Source: Heliocidaris tuberculata
Lineage: Eukaryota; Echinodermata; Echinoidea; Camarodonta; Echinometridae
Direction of reading: 5' to 3'
Length of the DNA: 64,000 nucleotides
Assembly: GCA_025618425.1 (NCBI GenBank)
Contig: CM046848.1
Coordinates: 26,402,807-26,466,806 of the forward strand
Shown: positions 51,001 to 60,228 of the stretch, piece after piece
How the letters are laid out: every line of letters begins with the position of its first letter
Numbering within the stretch: the stretch's first letter is position 1
The notes under the pieces: generated by a model
The model's input: only the letters and a program-made list of their open reading frames with translations
Told to the model about the DNA's origin: nothing
Databases searched by the model: none
Translations under genes and position numbers: made by a program

Positions 51001-54000
51001 CTCTGACATAATTTTCTTACGTAACATGCTGGATGACGTCATGACATGCAACTCGCGAAGACTCCTAAAACGATGCAAATATTGGACGTCGAACTTCATA
51101 GCAAATGTAAGAGGAAATAATCAAATCAGATTGTTTCTTTAATCATACAAACATCCAGGAGAAAAAAACACAATTTAATTTCACTTCGAAAATACAAGCC
51201 TACATGGACACACGATATTCATTCATATCTATTGTTAATATTTTATTGACGATTACGTAATGATAGCATGCTATAACGTCTGAGAGAGTAACTTGTGGTG
51301 ATTAAAAGTACAGCATCAAATACATTTGTACGTTTCTAAATGCTGCTTTATGAAAAAATTAAAAAGAAGAACGATTATTCTATTTTCAGCATTTAAAACG
51401 TGTCCGTCATCTTGACCATCCACTGTTATGTAATACACAAAGAAAATATGACGTCATATAATTTCATCCCTCCCTCTCTTTTTCTCTCTTTGAATTGAAT
51501 CAGACTACTGGGATACTACAATTAAGAAAAAAAATGCTTTATAAATAGTCAATTTCTCTCAACCTTGAAAAATATCAAGTTAATTATCAAACTTTCCCAA
51601 ACTTTCAACACACTTGTCCAAAACCTTTAGCCTTACTTTAATGTATCTTTTAAGTTTTTTCGCCTTGACCATATTACGTAACAATGTGGGTGACGTAATT
51701 ACTGTTGAAATATCTATATGTCTCGACAAATGTCTTTTTTTAAGAAGCTGAAAGCAATATATGTCTAATTTTATGAGCGAAAAGGGATCAAACACGGCGA
51801 GAAAAGAGTAATGGTACAGCTAACTTGTGCATCTGTAAATAGAGAACGTCTGCATGGGAATGATTTAGTCACACAAAAGGGAAATCTTACGTAACACTAG
51901 TGGTGACGTCATCAGTATATTACTACCACTGGAAACGTTAAAATCAGTCCATTTTGTTGAATGCAAACGGAAAACAAATTTAGATTGTTGAAAAGAAATT
52001 TAGTGTAATGAATCAGATATAAAAAACAGAATGATATATCACATGTGCAGTGATATATACTGATTTGAGTACAATACTTTGTGATGTCATTATTCTCATG
52101 ATTGTTACGTAACCAGGTGGGTGACGATGTCAATGTACTGTACATGTAGTGCCTTAACTGTACAAAGTTTTTCGACTTTTAAAGAAAAAATCTGATACAA
52201 TTTTGGCAAAATAAATCGAATTGAAACTGTTTTAAACAGAGTGAAATAACAAATTCCATGTACAACTGTATTTTGCGCTATGAATGATATGCATATTGCA
52301 TGCCTTCCATTTAAGTAGATTACGTAACTGGTATGGTGACGTAACTCCATCCATGCTGTTTTGTGCTGTTGTCATACACTAAAAGTGTAAGATTTTTTAG
52401 TATATAATCTGAAAAAGAAAACAGTTCTTCCAGTAAAAATAGATAGAATTTTCACAGTGGTATAGAGTAACTGTTATCAACGCATGTATTTGGATGTAAT
52501 AGGTATGATTATGTAACATTTTGTTAATTTTACCCGACCATTGTTACGTAATACATAGGGTGACGAATAGGCTCCAATGTATAACCTGTGTAATACACTA
52601 ATTGAATCAAACACTATTCTGATCGATTTTATGTAGGAAATTCCAGTTTTAAAACCACAAAAATATATTTTCACAAAATGTTAGTTCAGATTCTTACCTT
52701 TCTAATCATGTTTTTAAAAATAGGATGTTTGACTAACAAAGCAAATGACGTCATCATCATTACGTAACTAGTTTAGATAATGTTAAAATACTACATAAGA
52801 CGGGTGACGAAAATGAAAAAGTAATATTGCCTCATTTATTTTATCGCTTTCTCACCAAAAAATCTTGAGCAATCTGTTCTTCAAATTGTCATTCTCGTGA
52901 GCTTCTATCCACGACTAACAGTTCTGATATAAAGTTGAGTGCACTTTCAGGGGGTAGGTATGCTGAGCAGATGGGTGACGTAACGCACATTATTATATTT
53001 CTCTCGCAAAACAAGCTTCTTTTGAGGTTGTCGGAAATGCATTCAAAACGTAACAGGAAATGAAAGTAGAAAGAGATAAACTTATCTCATAGAGAGTTTG
53101 TATACACTTTGCTAAATATGTTTCCAGGCTTCTCATGCATTATAGACGTATCTATTCTTTCAGTAAGTATGTAACAACGGGATGACGTCATCGTGAACAT
53201 AGGTTAGTTTTAACATTTTCTTGATTTGAACTTTAATACCTATTTCAGCACCGAAGATATTCATAATTCTTAAATGATTGCAGAAAGCATCTGATTAATA
53301 TTTAAACTTTTTTACAATGGGTGGTAAAATACTCGCTACCTAATCGTAAGGTCACTTATTACGTAATCATTCATTCCTACCCCTTCAAGTTCGCAAAAGT
53401 GTAGCAGTAGACGACATAAAATTAAACCAAATCTCGACAACTAGGGGAAAAATACAATCGCTAAAAAGAAAAAGTGAATTCGAATCATAGGCTACATCTT
53501 ATCTGGTGGTTTTGTTGCAGATTGTAGACGGCAGTGACAGTCGCTATAAAATATTTCATTGCAAGTTAAAATGTATTTATAAAAATAAAACGTACCGCTT
53601 CCCGTTTCATGAAACTGAATATTGATTTACTTGTCATCAGTCAATGTACAAACATACATTCATGATTTAATTAATTCCTAAATATCTTGAATTCAACTAA
53701 ATGCATCACCCACACTCAGCGCAGATGTCGGTTGTAAATGAAAGGCTAACAATGGACAATGAACTGTTTTTTTACAAGTAAAATGTAGATAATTTAGAAA
53801 GTATCATCATATATCATATTTAATATCATAATGGTGATACCGAATGTTTGATTTACGTGTTTGTTTAGTTTTAAATGTTACTACTTTTGGAAAGATTCGA
53901 TGAATTGTGATGGGAAGAAAGTGATTAGATGTAATTCATTTTTACTGATCCTAACTCGATTTGTTTTTCATTGTTAAGTGCTGTCCACCCACGCCCTTTT

Positions 54001-54157
54001 CTCCTGCCCGGCAAAATACTCCACCAATAAGGGTAGGCGATGCATCCCTCTACCCTCGTAAAACTTTATACAAGTGAAAATTGTTATCACAGTACCACCA
54101 CATCATACCCCGCCACTCGAAACAAAAAAAGTTTAGCGGAGTGGATACAGAGAGAAT

Positions 54158-54194
<37 letters not shown>

Positions 54195-56027
54195 GAGAGG
54201 GGAGGGAGAAAGGGATGGAGGCATGTACTTAGATAGGGCAAAGAGAGCTTACGAAGGATTTATCCTTTTCTTCCCCCTGATTTTCAAAGTTTGTTGTTGA
54301 GATTTGTCCGCAGACAAAGACGAGCGATATGGAAGGTTTTTTAGAGGGAGTTGGCCCAGAGATAACGTGGATACAACAAACAGCCTGCGTGCTAGCCAGA
54401 GGTTACACGCACCCTGCTAATTTGATTCACATTGCGAGTAAAGGGCGTAATCACAGATTACATCTGGGAAGACGTCGCGGCGCTCTGCCCTCTTTACTTC
54501 CATCTTATTGCCCGGCGATGCCGACTAAGGCATTCTCAATTTGTGGTCTGATCACGACCGTGGAAAAAGGCACGTCGCCGCTTTTCTTCTGGCAGGTGGA
54601 TTTTCAGACAGAAATTATTACAGGTGAAACAGAACGAACCATATCAGTTACAAAAAAGTTTGCTTTCTCCACGATAAGATATTAATGCGTGGCTTCTGTG
54701 TGCCTGGGGCGTGTTTTTGCTCGACATCAATAATATGTATGTTTGGGGCGGCTACATTGGGTTCATTTTCAGAAACAATTATTCGTCTGGTCGACCAAAC
54801 ACAAAAAAAGAGCTTTAAGAATTTTCATAAAGGAAAATGGGAGGCTAGCTGACTTTTGATGGCGTTGATTTGTTCGCTGCTCGCATCACTTGGTCTGAAA
54901 GCCTTTATGCTATGCACGCACGGAGGGGGAGGGGTCAATCAAAAAGCGAGTGAGTTCACTAGCGCGCTTCTCAAGTCAAAACACAAATCGTCTCGGGGGG
55001 ACAAAATCAATTGTCTTGTGATTTAAAAGCTTGTTTGGGGAATAAGATTTTCATTTTTCGCAATAAGAAACTGGTGTAATTTCAAATTCGTTCAGATTTT
55101 CACCTGCACATTTGTCTTCATGCGTATCGAACGCTTTCATTTCTGGTGTGAGTCCACATCTTTCTATTCGATTTACTTTTCTCTCAAAAATACAAACGAA
55201 TTAATGCTAAATGAATAGCCATATTTTCTGAATACGAACAAACAATTTTCTACGAAATTCTTTCTTCAACTTTGTCAAAAAATTTGCGGAAAAATCGCAA
55301 ATTTTGCTCATTTCTTCCTTAGTTCACGACTTATTACAAGGAAGCATTCGAGTGGGTATATAACATGCAAAATAGACACTAGAGTCCACACACAGACATA
55401 TACAAGGCAGATAGAATTACAAATATTGGCTCTGTTAACAGGTTGACGAATTTCGACAACACAGGACGACGAAAATTCGGCATGGCGAAAATATTTTCGT
55501 ATCGAGGCAACAGGTGGTATAAATTTCTTGCGCGCGTTTTACTTTTTCATCGACACTTTCTCGCTTAATTGCATATTTGATTAAATGACATTTGACTTGT
55601 CTATTCTCTCTGTCTCTTCTTTATGTATGCCGATACATTAACTCGTGGATACATATATGATCATTTTATGTACTTGAAATATTGACTGAAGTTAAATTCT
55701 GACAGGCCCAATTATTTCATACAGTACGAAATAAAAAAATAACTTACTGAATTGGATTTTTGAAATTTTTGAGAAGTTAAAATGTTCGTTTTACCTTGCG
55801 CAATTTGATAAGGCAATCAAAAAATGCAATTAAAAACTACAGACTAGAGTCATGGAATTGTGACGAAAAATTGTCGACTTACCTTTCTTCTTTTCGAGGA
55901 GCTGACGAGCCTTGGTGTTGTTATCAGCTGGCAAACTTCGGCCAGTCAGGTCGCACCACTTGCCGTAGAGAGCGTTGCGAAGCATCTCTTGACTGATGTA
56001 ATCTGGAGAGGCAATTCGTCTATCCAT
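19858..56027 (-). CDS. PRDM12: PRDM12: PR-domain zinc finger protein 12, complete
   Basis: Exons read on the minus strand: 56044-55883 (ATG at 56027-56025), 33408-33236, 32719-32564, 31824-31713, 28831-28622 and 20063-19858. They encode 333 residues; the human protein is about 367. Intron phases are 1,0,0,1,1 and all are GT-AG. Residues about 8-30 ([20 protein letters not shown]...) resemble the PRDM12 N-terminal motif. The PR domain, about 60-185, includes [36 protein letters not shown] and [12 protein letters not shown]. Three C2H2 fingers follow: C216/C219/H232/H236, C244/C247/H260/H264 and C272/C275/H288/H294 (atypical H-x5-H). [19 protein letters not shown] and [19 protein letters not shown] are diagnostic of PRDM12. 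In vertebrates this nuclear regulator, which recruits the histone methyltransferase G9a, specifies nociceptors and V1 interneurons. The tail ([13 protein letters not shown]...) lacks the polyalanine tract of the mammalian protein. The start codon is the first ATG in frame after the acceptor (context GCCATGG); an upstream coding exon cannot be excluded. Confidence 0.93.
20143..20480. repeat. (GAA)n microsatellite, ~55 pure triplets then interrupted GAA/GGA
   Basis: Pure GAA about 20143-20308, then GGA/GAA mixtures to about 20480. In PRDM12 sense orientation it reads (TTC)n and ends some 80 bp upstream of the last exon's acceptor. ORFs of poly-Phe or poly-Lys across it are artefacts. Confidence 0.95.
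20546..20674. mobile_element. hairpin MITE (GGGGCCTGTAACATAAA-ended)
   Basis: GGGGCCTGTAACATAAAGAT against the reverse complement of the right end (GGGGCCTGTACCATAAAGAG), with inner pairing of TCAATCTTACG and CGTAAGATTGA. 129 bp. Ends resemble the larger GGGCCC hairpin group. Confidence 0.7.
22135..22310 (-). mobile_element. possible tRNA-derived SINE
   Basis: Minus strand reads GGCGGTAGCCGCGGAGCGC, then GAGCATGTGTCGTTCAATCC; the last part resembles a Pol III B-box and the first an A-box. Weak, single copy in the window. Confidence 0.25.
23502..23658. mobile_element. near-perfect 157-bp hairpin MITE
   Basis: Arms of about 60 bp: left GGGCCCCGTTGCATAAAAGT... and right ...ACTTTTATGCAACGGGGCCC, with no mismatch over at least the outer 50 bp. 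Short loop around TTTTGATTGGCTG. Inside PRDM12 intron 5. Confidence 0.85.
25934..26075. repeat. (GA)n and (GT)n compound microsatellite
   Basis: GA run, mixed GA stretch, GT run, GA run. Confidence 0.9.
26215..26395. repeat. three ~60-bp tandem units, each with an inverted CCAAT box
   Basis: Each unit has TTTGTAACT(C/T)TTT, then TCC(C/T)AGTC, then GATTGGTCAATA, then GAAGC. ATTGG boxes lie at 26245, 26306 and 26366, that is 61 and 60 bp apart. ATTGG is the reverse of CCAAT, the NF-Y site. Confidence 0.8.
27822..27970 (+). mobile_element. ~150-bp hairpin MITE (GGGCCCCGTTTCATAAAA family)
   Basis: Left end GGGCCCTGTTTCATAAAACT, right end GTTTTATGAAACGGGGCCC. Interior AAGCTACCGAAATCCTTGCA and GATTGGTTGAGAGCAAATTT shared with copies at 58685, 63189, 63399 and 63741. 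Confidence 0.85.
27988..28201 (+). mobile_element. hAT-like MITE with 5-bp TSD, copy 1
   Basis: CAGGGGCCGCGGAGC left end, and right end reading CATGGGACGCGAAAC in reverse complement. Flanked by TGGCA at 27983-27987 and 28202-28206. Interior (TTTTTGAAAGTGGG, GATTTCACTCATTACTGACA) is shared with 43850-44021 in opposite orientation. Confidence 0.75.
28622..28831 (-). CDS. PRDM12: PRDM12 exon, zinc fingers 1 and 2
   Basis: Acceptor taatacag, donor gtaagt. Encodes [20 protein letters not shown] followed by [20 protein letters not shown] and ends RLHT; the split glycine codon completes a TGEKP linker with the last exon. Confidence 0.94.
29021..29060. repeat. (AT)n microsatellite
   Basis: About 20 AT units just past the intron boundary of PRDM12 exon 28622-28831. 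Confidence 0.9.
30573..30910. mobile_element. single arm of the 11600-12748 foldback family
   Basis: AATAATTTGTGAACTTTC, GAAGAATATAGAACAAATGT, CCCCTGAAAGAGATTGCTCT and ATGATCAACCTTTCTCAATT parallel the right arm at 12190-12496, and continue CAATTGCTTCTAGACAGTTC without the MITE found there. Confidence 0.75.
31388..31494. repeat. (AT)n then (C)n/(CT)n tracts
   Basis: AT run at about 31388-31424 and poly-C followed by CT run at about 31459-31494. Confidence 0.9.
31713..31824 (-). CDS. PRDM12: PRDM12 exon, end of PR domain
   Basis: Acceptor ccttacag, donor gtactg. Encodes [20 protein letters not shown] then [28 protein letters not shown] is the typical PR-domain closing motif. Ends on one base of a split Glu codon. 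Confidence 0.92.
32564..32719 (-). CDS. PRDM12: PRDM12 exon, central PR domain
   Basis: 156 bp, 52 codons in phase 0. Encodes [18 protein letters not shown], then [20 protein letters not shown] and YYRAIK. Donor gtgagt, acceptor gattcag. Confidence 0.93.
33236..33408 (-). CDS. PRDM12: PRDM12 exon, start of PR domain
   Basis: Acceptor gattcag, donor gtaaga. Encodes [20 protein letters not shown], then [20 protein letters not shown] and ends RFMWE: the first strands of the PR/SET-like fold. Confidence 0.92.
33603..34030. mobile_element. hAT-type non-autonomous element with 8-bp TSD
   Basis: Begins CATAGGCGCCGGAAGTGG and ends CTTCCGGCGCGCCTG (reverse complement CAGGCGCGCCGGAAG). Perfect 8-bp repeats GCAGCAAG at 33595-33602 and 34031-34038. 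Non-coding, in PRDM12 intron 1. Confidence 0.85.
34178..34224. repeat. (CT)n microsatellite
   Basis: Pure TC dinucleotides. Confidence 0.9.
36225..36421 (-). mobile_element. MITE arm (AAAGGGCAATCCAA-ended family)
   Basis: Right end GGATTGCCCTTTAA and body CTTGTCCGATTTCTTTCAAA are the reverse complement of the sequence beginning at 43413 (TTAAAGGGCAATCCAACC; AGTTTGAACAAAATCGGACA). Opposite end not identified. Confidence 0.55.
37082..37640. repeat. (GATGAA/GATGGA)n hexanucleotide array, ~0.56 kb
   Basis: About 90 units of GATGAA, GATGGA, GATAAA and AATGAA with higher-order blocks repeated at roughly 130-bp offset (37200-37310 resembles 37330-37420). Open in phase on both strands; not coding. 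Confidence 0.95.
40302..40333. repeat. poly-T tract
   Basis: About 32 T in a row. Confidence 0.9.
41971..42004. repeat. poly-C tract
   Basis: 34 C in a row; no paired TIR found around it. Confidence 0.9.
42821..43416. mobile_element. TTAA-flanked foldback element with a perfect central hairpin
   Basis: Ends read TTAAAGGGAAAAGTCCACCC and, in reverse complement from the right, TTAAAGGGGAAGTCCACCC. Arms extend inward (CAAATTGGCAACTTCGTGAC pairs with the region at 43262-43285; TTGCGAGCTCCTCTTCCATT with 43240-43262). The centre, 43072-43137, is a perfect 22-bp inverted repeat around CGCGAACCGACGTAT. A TTAA lies at both boundaries. Non-coding. Confidence 0.8.
43413..43610 (+). mobile_element. adjacent MITE arm (AAAGGGCAATCCAA-ended family)
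   Basis: Shares the TTAA with the preceding element and continues AAAGGGCAATCCAACCTTTG. Its interior (GAAGCAGATTTGTGAAAGTT...) is distantly similar to that element's arm. Matches 36225-36421 in reverse. Confidence 0.55.
43850..44021 (-). mobile_element. hAT-like MITE with 5-bp TSD, copy 2
   Basis: CATGGGCCGCGGAGC and GCTCCGCGGCCCCTG ends, flanked by CTTGT at 43845-43849 and 44022-44026. Interior is the reverse complement of copy 1 (TCATTAATGAGTGAAAT). Confidence 0.8.
44243..44331. repeat. (GA)n then (GT)n microsatellite
   Basis: GA run, GGA units, then GT run. Confidence 0.9.
46699..46756. repeat. (AT)n microsatellite, ~58 bp
   Basis: Uninterrupted AT dinucleotides. Confidence 0.95.
48055..48232. 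repeat. (GA)n-rich tract
   Basis: GA runs with interruptions; apparent Ser/Leu-rich ORFs are its translation artefacts. Confidence 0.9.
49550..49710. repeat. (GA)n-rich tract
   Basis: Imperfect GA dinucleotides. Confidence 0.85.
50811..53367. repeat. periodic two-box (TTACGTAAC / TGACGTCA) array in PRDM12 intron 1
   Basis: About 12 occurrences of a bZIP-type site pair at a mean period near 215 bp. TGACG boxes start at 50811, 51034, (51274, degenerate), 51449, 51691, 51904, 52122, 52337, 52561, 52805, 52976 and 53183. TTACGTAA-type boxes start at 51017, 51253, 51426 (TTATGTAAT), 51674, 51887, 52105, 52320, 52544, 52760, 53167 (GTATGTAAC) and 53359. In six modules (51017, 51674, 51887, 52105, 52320, 52544) the second box starts exactly 17 bp after the first, usually preceded by GG. 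Known binders of such sites are CREB/ATF (TGACGTCA) and PAR-bZIP/NFIL3/C-EBP-like factors (TTACGTAA). The DNA between modules shows little obvious similarity by eye. Role unknown: enhancer array or ancient satellite. Confidence 0.75.
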
Positions 56028-56044
56028 GGCAGCTGGGGGGAGAC
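55883..56044 (-). CDS. PRDM12: PRDM12 exon with start codon and N-terminal motif
   Basis: Acceptor cttttgcag (minus strand, just above 56044) and donor gtaagt. The acceptor implies at least one further upstream exon, probably 5' UTR. Encodes [20 protein letters not shown] and continues to ARQLLEKKK, ending on one base of a glycine codon. Confidence 0.82.
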
Positions 56045-56519
56045 CTGCAAAAGCCAGGTGAATCAAGCTCAGTTGTGATTCTGTCTGCGTCCAACACTTG
56101 TTTATATATCTAGCTTTCAATAAAACCTGTGCCTTTTTTGAGCCATTCACTCGCGCCACCGCGTAATGAGAGGCAAATATGCGCGTAATAAGCCCAAAAC
56201 TACGGTGCAGCGTCAAACAAAGAACCCTGTTTCCCCCAATTGAATATAATAAGTGTCTCCGATGATGATTATGTGGCATATCAACTAGCAGACCTTCTTT
56301 ACGGAGCTCTCTGACTGCTCGCCTTGCACTTGACGAGTACGCCGCAGCTGCTGCTGGCGGCCAACCGTACGCTTCTAGCTGGACGCCTGCCCTGGACAAA
56401 AGTCGATCGTGTGTTCTGATTTCAATAGTGAGGCAAAGAACATGATGAATTATCGTCTGCCTGCCACTGCTTGTTCTAATAGCTCAATTAATATAAATAA
56501 ATAACAAAACTATAAATGT

Positions 56520-57060
56520 TTTGGGGGGCGTGTGCCGCTCGCGCGTCGGCGGCATTAGCCCACCAGTTAGTGGTCGACTGAGTGGGTTGCTCTACCAGAC
56601 GCTGTTTGCAGATAACGGCATCAGTACCGAGGCCTGCTTTGGCCGCTCCACACTCTAATGCCGCGAGGAAGCGGCCGCCCGGCTGGTGGCCCAAACAATA
56701 CCACAAAACACCCAAAAAAGTCGCACATGTGGACCCAAGAGACTTTCTGCCTTTTGGGTTTTTCCTCGCGCTCCGGTAGCGGTGACGCGTCACGACAGAA
56801 CTCGGGTTGGTGCACGGCTCATGGGAGACGGTGAAGTCTGGTGCTAGGCTTATTGTCGGTTCAGATTTGGCGACCAAGCGAAACCGACTAGCTAGCCAAG
56901 CGGGCAGATCGACGAGGACGAATATGACGCCTCTTTTGTTCTCTTCCAATTCATTCTTCATCAAGCATAAATTGAAACACCAAGATTTTAGGAAGAGTTT
57001 GAGCTCTTTTGGCAAGCCGTGACTCGCCTGCCCTACGTGGGCTGAATCATAACGCACAGA
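56520..57060 (-). promoter_or_regulatory. PRDM12: GC/CpG-rich segment upstream of PRDM12, candidate promoter or 5' UTR region
   Basis: Compared with the AT-rich surroundings this stretch is visibly rich in CpG (for example clusters near 56530-56560, 56640-56690 and 56760-56800). It lies just 5' of the first coding exon, whose acceptor demands an upstream exon. No clear TATA box or start site was identified; promoter status is inferred from position and composition only. Confidence 0.35.
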
Positions 57061-58684
57061 TGAGGCACATCAAGCCATGCCACGAGCCCTCTACTCGTGC
57101 CCAGCTCACAGCAAAACCAAATAAAATTATGGAAATCTAGCATGGCTCCCACCTGGCGAGATGATCAGAAAACACTGTGCAATCAAAGGTAGGGGTACCC
57201 ATCCCGTGGGTCTGGGGCGGACGGGAGGGTGTCGAAGTGACGAGCCCCTAACGGCGCACCAAAGACGCTGCCCTCACACACAATAGACCACAAAAACTCG
57301 GCACAACTTGGGCTCAGAAAAAAACTCCCCGTCCTATCACGAAACGAGGGCCTTTTAATGCAAACATTATGACTGGAACGAGGTCTTAGATTCATTGAAT
57401 TATTGTTGGAGGTGTACCCCTGACTTAGGTTTGCTCGATTCCAGATTTCTGGACTTGAATTAAGACTCGAGATGTAGGAGAACAAAGGGAATTGAACAGC
57501 ATTGCATACTGTCGAGTTCGCACGGCGCTGCACGACATATCCAAGGCATTACAAAATGAAAAGAGGCATCGACGGAGCTGCTCCAATTTAAGCCCGAATC
57601 GACTCTGCCTCTATTTTGATAAATCACGACTTTATCAACAGGTGGAATTCCCATTAGACCATATGATAGCAGCAGATTGTTTTATTCCTTTAGGAATATT
57701 TATATTTAGAATTCTATTGTTAAGTGTTTTTCCCTTCTTCTGACAATGTGTCGTCGTTGCTTGAGGTTGATGTCAATTTCAGTGACACAAATCAAAACAA
57801 ATTAATAATTATTTGTCTTTAATTCTGATTTTATAACAGTCGTTTAGTAATAACGAATGTGTTTTCAAGATTTTGAGTAATTGGAGAGCATTGATTTACT
57901 TCTATCTGGATGAAAACAATGAATAACAAAAGAAAAGTGCTAGATTTTTGTGGTCCTGCAGTTTTAATGTATATAGATAACATTTACACTAGATGAAGCA
58001 AAAACAATGATAAAGCTATGCATTTCCTTTTTCTTAAGATAGATTGTCATGAGGGCATGTTTACGGCGCTGACTCGATGTAACCCAAGTCTTTGCAAATT
58101 ATATAAATCTGTCATATACATAATTGAAATGAACGATATTCCTAGCTCAATTTGCCGAATGAAAATAAAGAAATGGTAGCAAGTATTGACACAAGCAAGT
58201 TTCTAATGATTTAACTATCAAATCAATCTTGAATGAGAATTGCTTTTATTTTCAAAGAAGGCTTGAGCTCTTAGGGATTTGAAACTATTTGGTTTTAGCC
58301 TCACTGTAGTGGTGCTAACGACTGAAATGTTGTTTAAATATAGAATTGTGTAAACGTGTAAATTCAGTGTCGAACATGATTTCGAATATTTATACATGTC
58401 AAATTTGAATTCAGTTATTCTTTTTACAGTGTTCACTCTTTTGGATACAATAAAAAACATCAGTGGTGCATGTATCATTTTCTTTTTATTGTTTGGATGG
58501 GTCTGTATTAGCTTCACCAACGTCGCGACATCTGTTATACAATCTTACCGAGTTTAGTTGCTGGCAAATTTGTCAATTTTAAAGAATTATCTATGCCGAA
58601 GTATAATAACTGTCCTACCGTCAATTTGTTTAATTTTGTATGCGTTCTACCTTTGATGTGTTATGACTTGGTGTTATTATACCA

Positions 58685-58831
58685 GGGCGCTGTTTCATCA
58701 ATCTTGTTATCAATAACAAGTTACAATAATTGTTATAAGCTACTGAAATCCTTAAATCTGATTGGCTGAGAGCAAATTTGTCATAGAAATGGGCAGTTGT
58801 TATTGATAACAAGTTTTATGAAACAGGGCCC
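58685..58831 (+). mobile_element. ~147-bp hairpin MITE (GGGCCCCGTTTCATAAAA family)
   Basis: Slightly decayed left end GGGCGCTGTTTCATCAATCT, right end AAGTTTTATGAAACAGGGCCC; same interior as the copy at 27822. Upstream of PRDM12. Confidence 0.8.
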
Positions 58832-60228
58832 AGACGCGCATTACTTTTAGTGCCCTAAACTGATCTGGTATCCACTTCCCCTCCCTTTGTTCCTGTAGCA
58901 GATCTTGTATCATTCTTCTTCGTAAATTTGTTGTTACTCTGATTGTTTGCCGCCGGAACGTTTTAAGTGACAAGAAAAACTACACGCACTTAGCGTAATT
59001 GGCAACACATAAAAAAAATGGGTTGATCCTATTATCAAATCAAGAATTGTCAAGAAATGCGAGTAATGAGAAAAGACGTATGTAGGTTAAAGTGAACAAA
59101 TGGTCAAGCAAAGGCTAAGGCCGACTTTGCGAACAAACCAGCGGAGAGGAGAAAAGACGAGAGGGGGAGAAAAAGAAAGGAGAGAGAGAGAGAGAGAAAG
59201 AGAGAGGGGGGCGAAATAGATACGATTTTCGACCAAATTACTTTAACACAATAGAAACGCATTTAGCCTTGTTAATGCGCCAATTCCACGGTATCTTGTC
59301 CTAGATAGCAGTGTATCAGTTCGCGGAGTCGAGAGCTAGGACGAGAGGAGGAGGGAGAAAAGAAACTGGAGTGCATCAACTCAATTGGTGTTGGGACGCT
59401 TGAGGGGAAGAAAGGTTTCTGTACTGGAGGACGCCCTTCTGCGGCTAATCCTAAACTAAATAGCACAATTGCTATTTAATTTTTCACGATTTCATAACGG
59501 CAGGTCGGCAAAAATATCGCATTTGGGGGGACAGAGAGGGAGAGAAAGAGAGAAGGCGAGACATATATAGAGAAGAGGGAGTGAAGAGGAGGGGGAGTGA
59601 GAAAGAGAGAGTATCTATTTGCCTGTAGGCATAGTATATATTATTTTAGGTCTCGCGTTCTCTCAGCGGATGGCTGGTCGAAAGGGGGAAAAAACCCCAA
59701 CAAAACAGTGATTTTTATTACATGTATTAATGAAGGTGGAAGGCGTTTGGGCATGGAACCGCAGGAGGAATGGGGATGGGAATTCGGACAAGGCTCTTTG
59801 ATAATCTGCAAATGTGAAAAGATCATTTTAAGCCGCAAATGACCCGTTTCTTCAATAGGTCGACTGCTAGCTGCCTAATTTCGGACATGACACAATTAAG
59901 CCAACCTGTTACTTGTTGGTCGCTTTTATGCAGCTTAGAAAGTAGTTACATCGAAGGTTGCTTGTGTCTTTTTTTTTACATATTATTTGTAATGAAAGGT
60001 TAACTTTTCTTTACGTAGCTTGAAATATCGTTTGCTTATCCCACTGAGTTAGTAATAAACAAGATGGTATTTCAAATTATAATCATAAATTAAAATTCAT
60101 TTCCATATTTTGGGACGAGAGTGAGAGAGAAAGAGAGATGAGAAAGGAAGAAGAGGTGGCCTGAGAGAGAAACTGAGAGGGAGAGAGAGAGAGAGAGGGG
60201 GTGGGGGGGGGGGGGTAATGGAGATGGT

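Larger units (their letters stand above)
33409..55882 (-). other. PRDM12 intron 1 (22.5 kb), otherwise non-coding
   Basis: Holds hAT-type elements, foldbacks, large GA/AT/GATGAA microsatellites and the 50.8-53.4 kb periodic array, listed separately. No ORF in it shows recognisable protein similarity; 45-50.8 kb is mostly unique AT-rich DNA with (GA)n and (AT)n tracts, and 53.4-55.8 kb shows nothing definable beyond one (GA)n at about 54160-54191. Confidence 0.6.

Noticed and set aside
50811..53367. CRISPR array interpretation of the regularly spaced motif
   Set aside because: The genome is clearly eukaryotic, spacing is ~215 bp and the conserved part is two short boxes, not a 25-40 bp direct repeat with unique 30-bp spacers.
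54329..54685. 118-codon + strand ORF ([17 protein letters not shown]...)
   Set aside because: No recognisable family, no splice context or neighbours supporting it; lies in a PRDM12 intron. Considered a chance ORF.
56488..57057. 189-codon minus-strand ORF upstream of PRDM12
   Set aside because: No recognisable domain; GC-rich DNA favours open frames. Kept only as a candidate promoter or UTR region.
58950..59480. Minus-strand ORF (MLFSLGLAAEGRPPVQK...) as a possible first exon
   Set aside because: Low-complexity Ser/Pro run from GA-rich DNA and no splice donor in a sensible phase.
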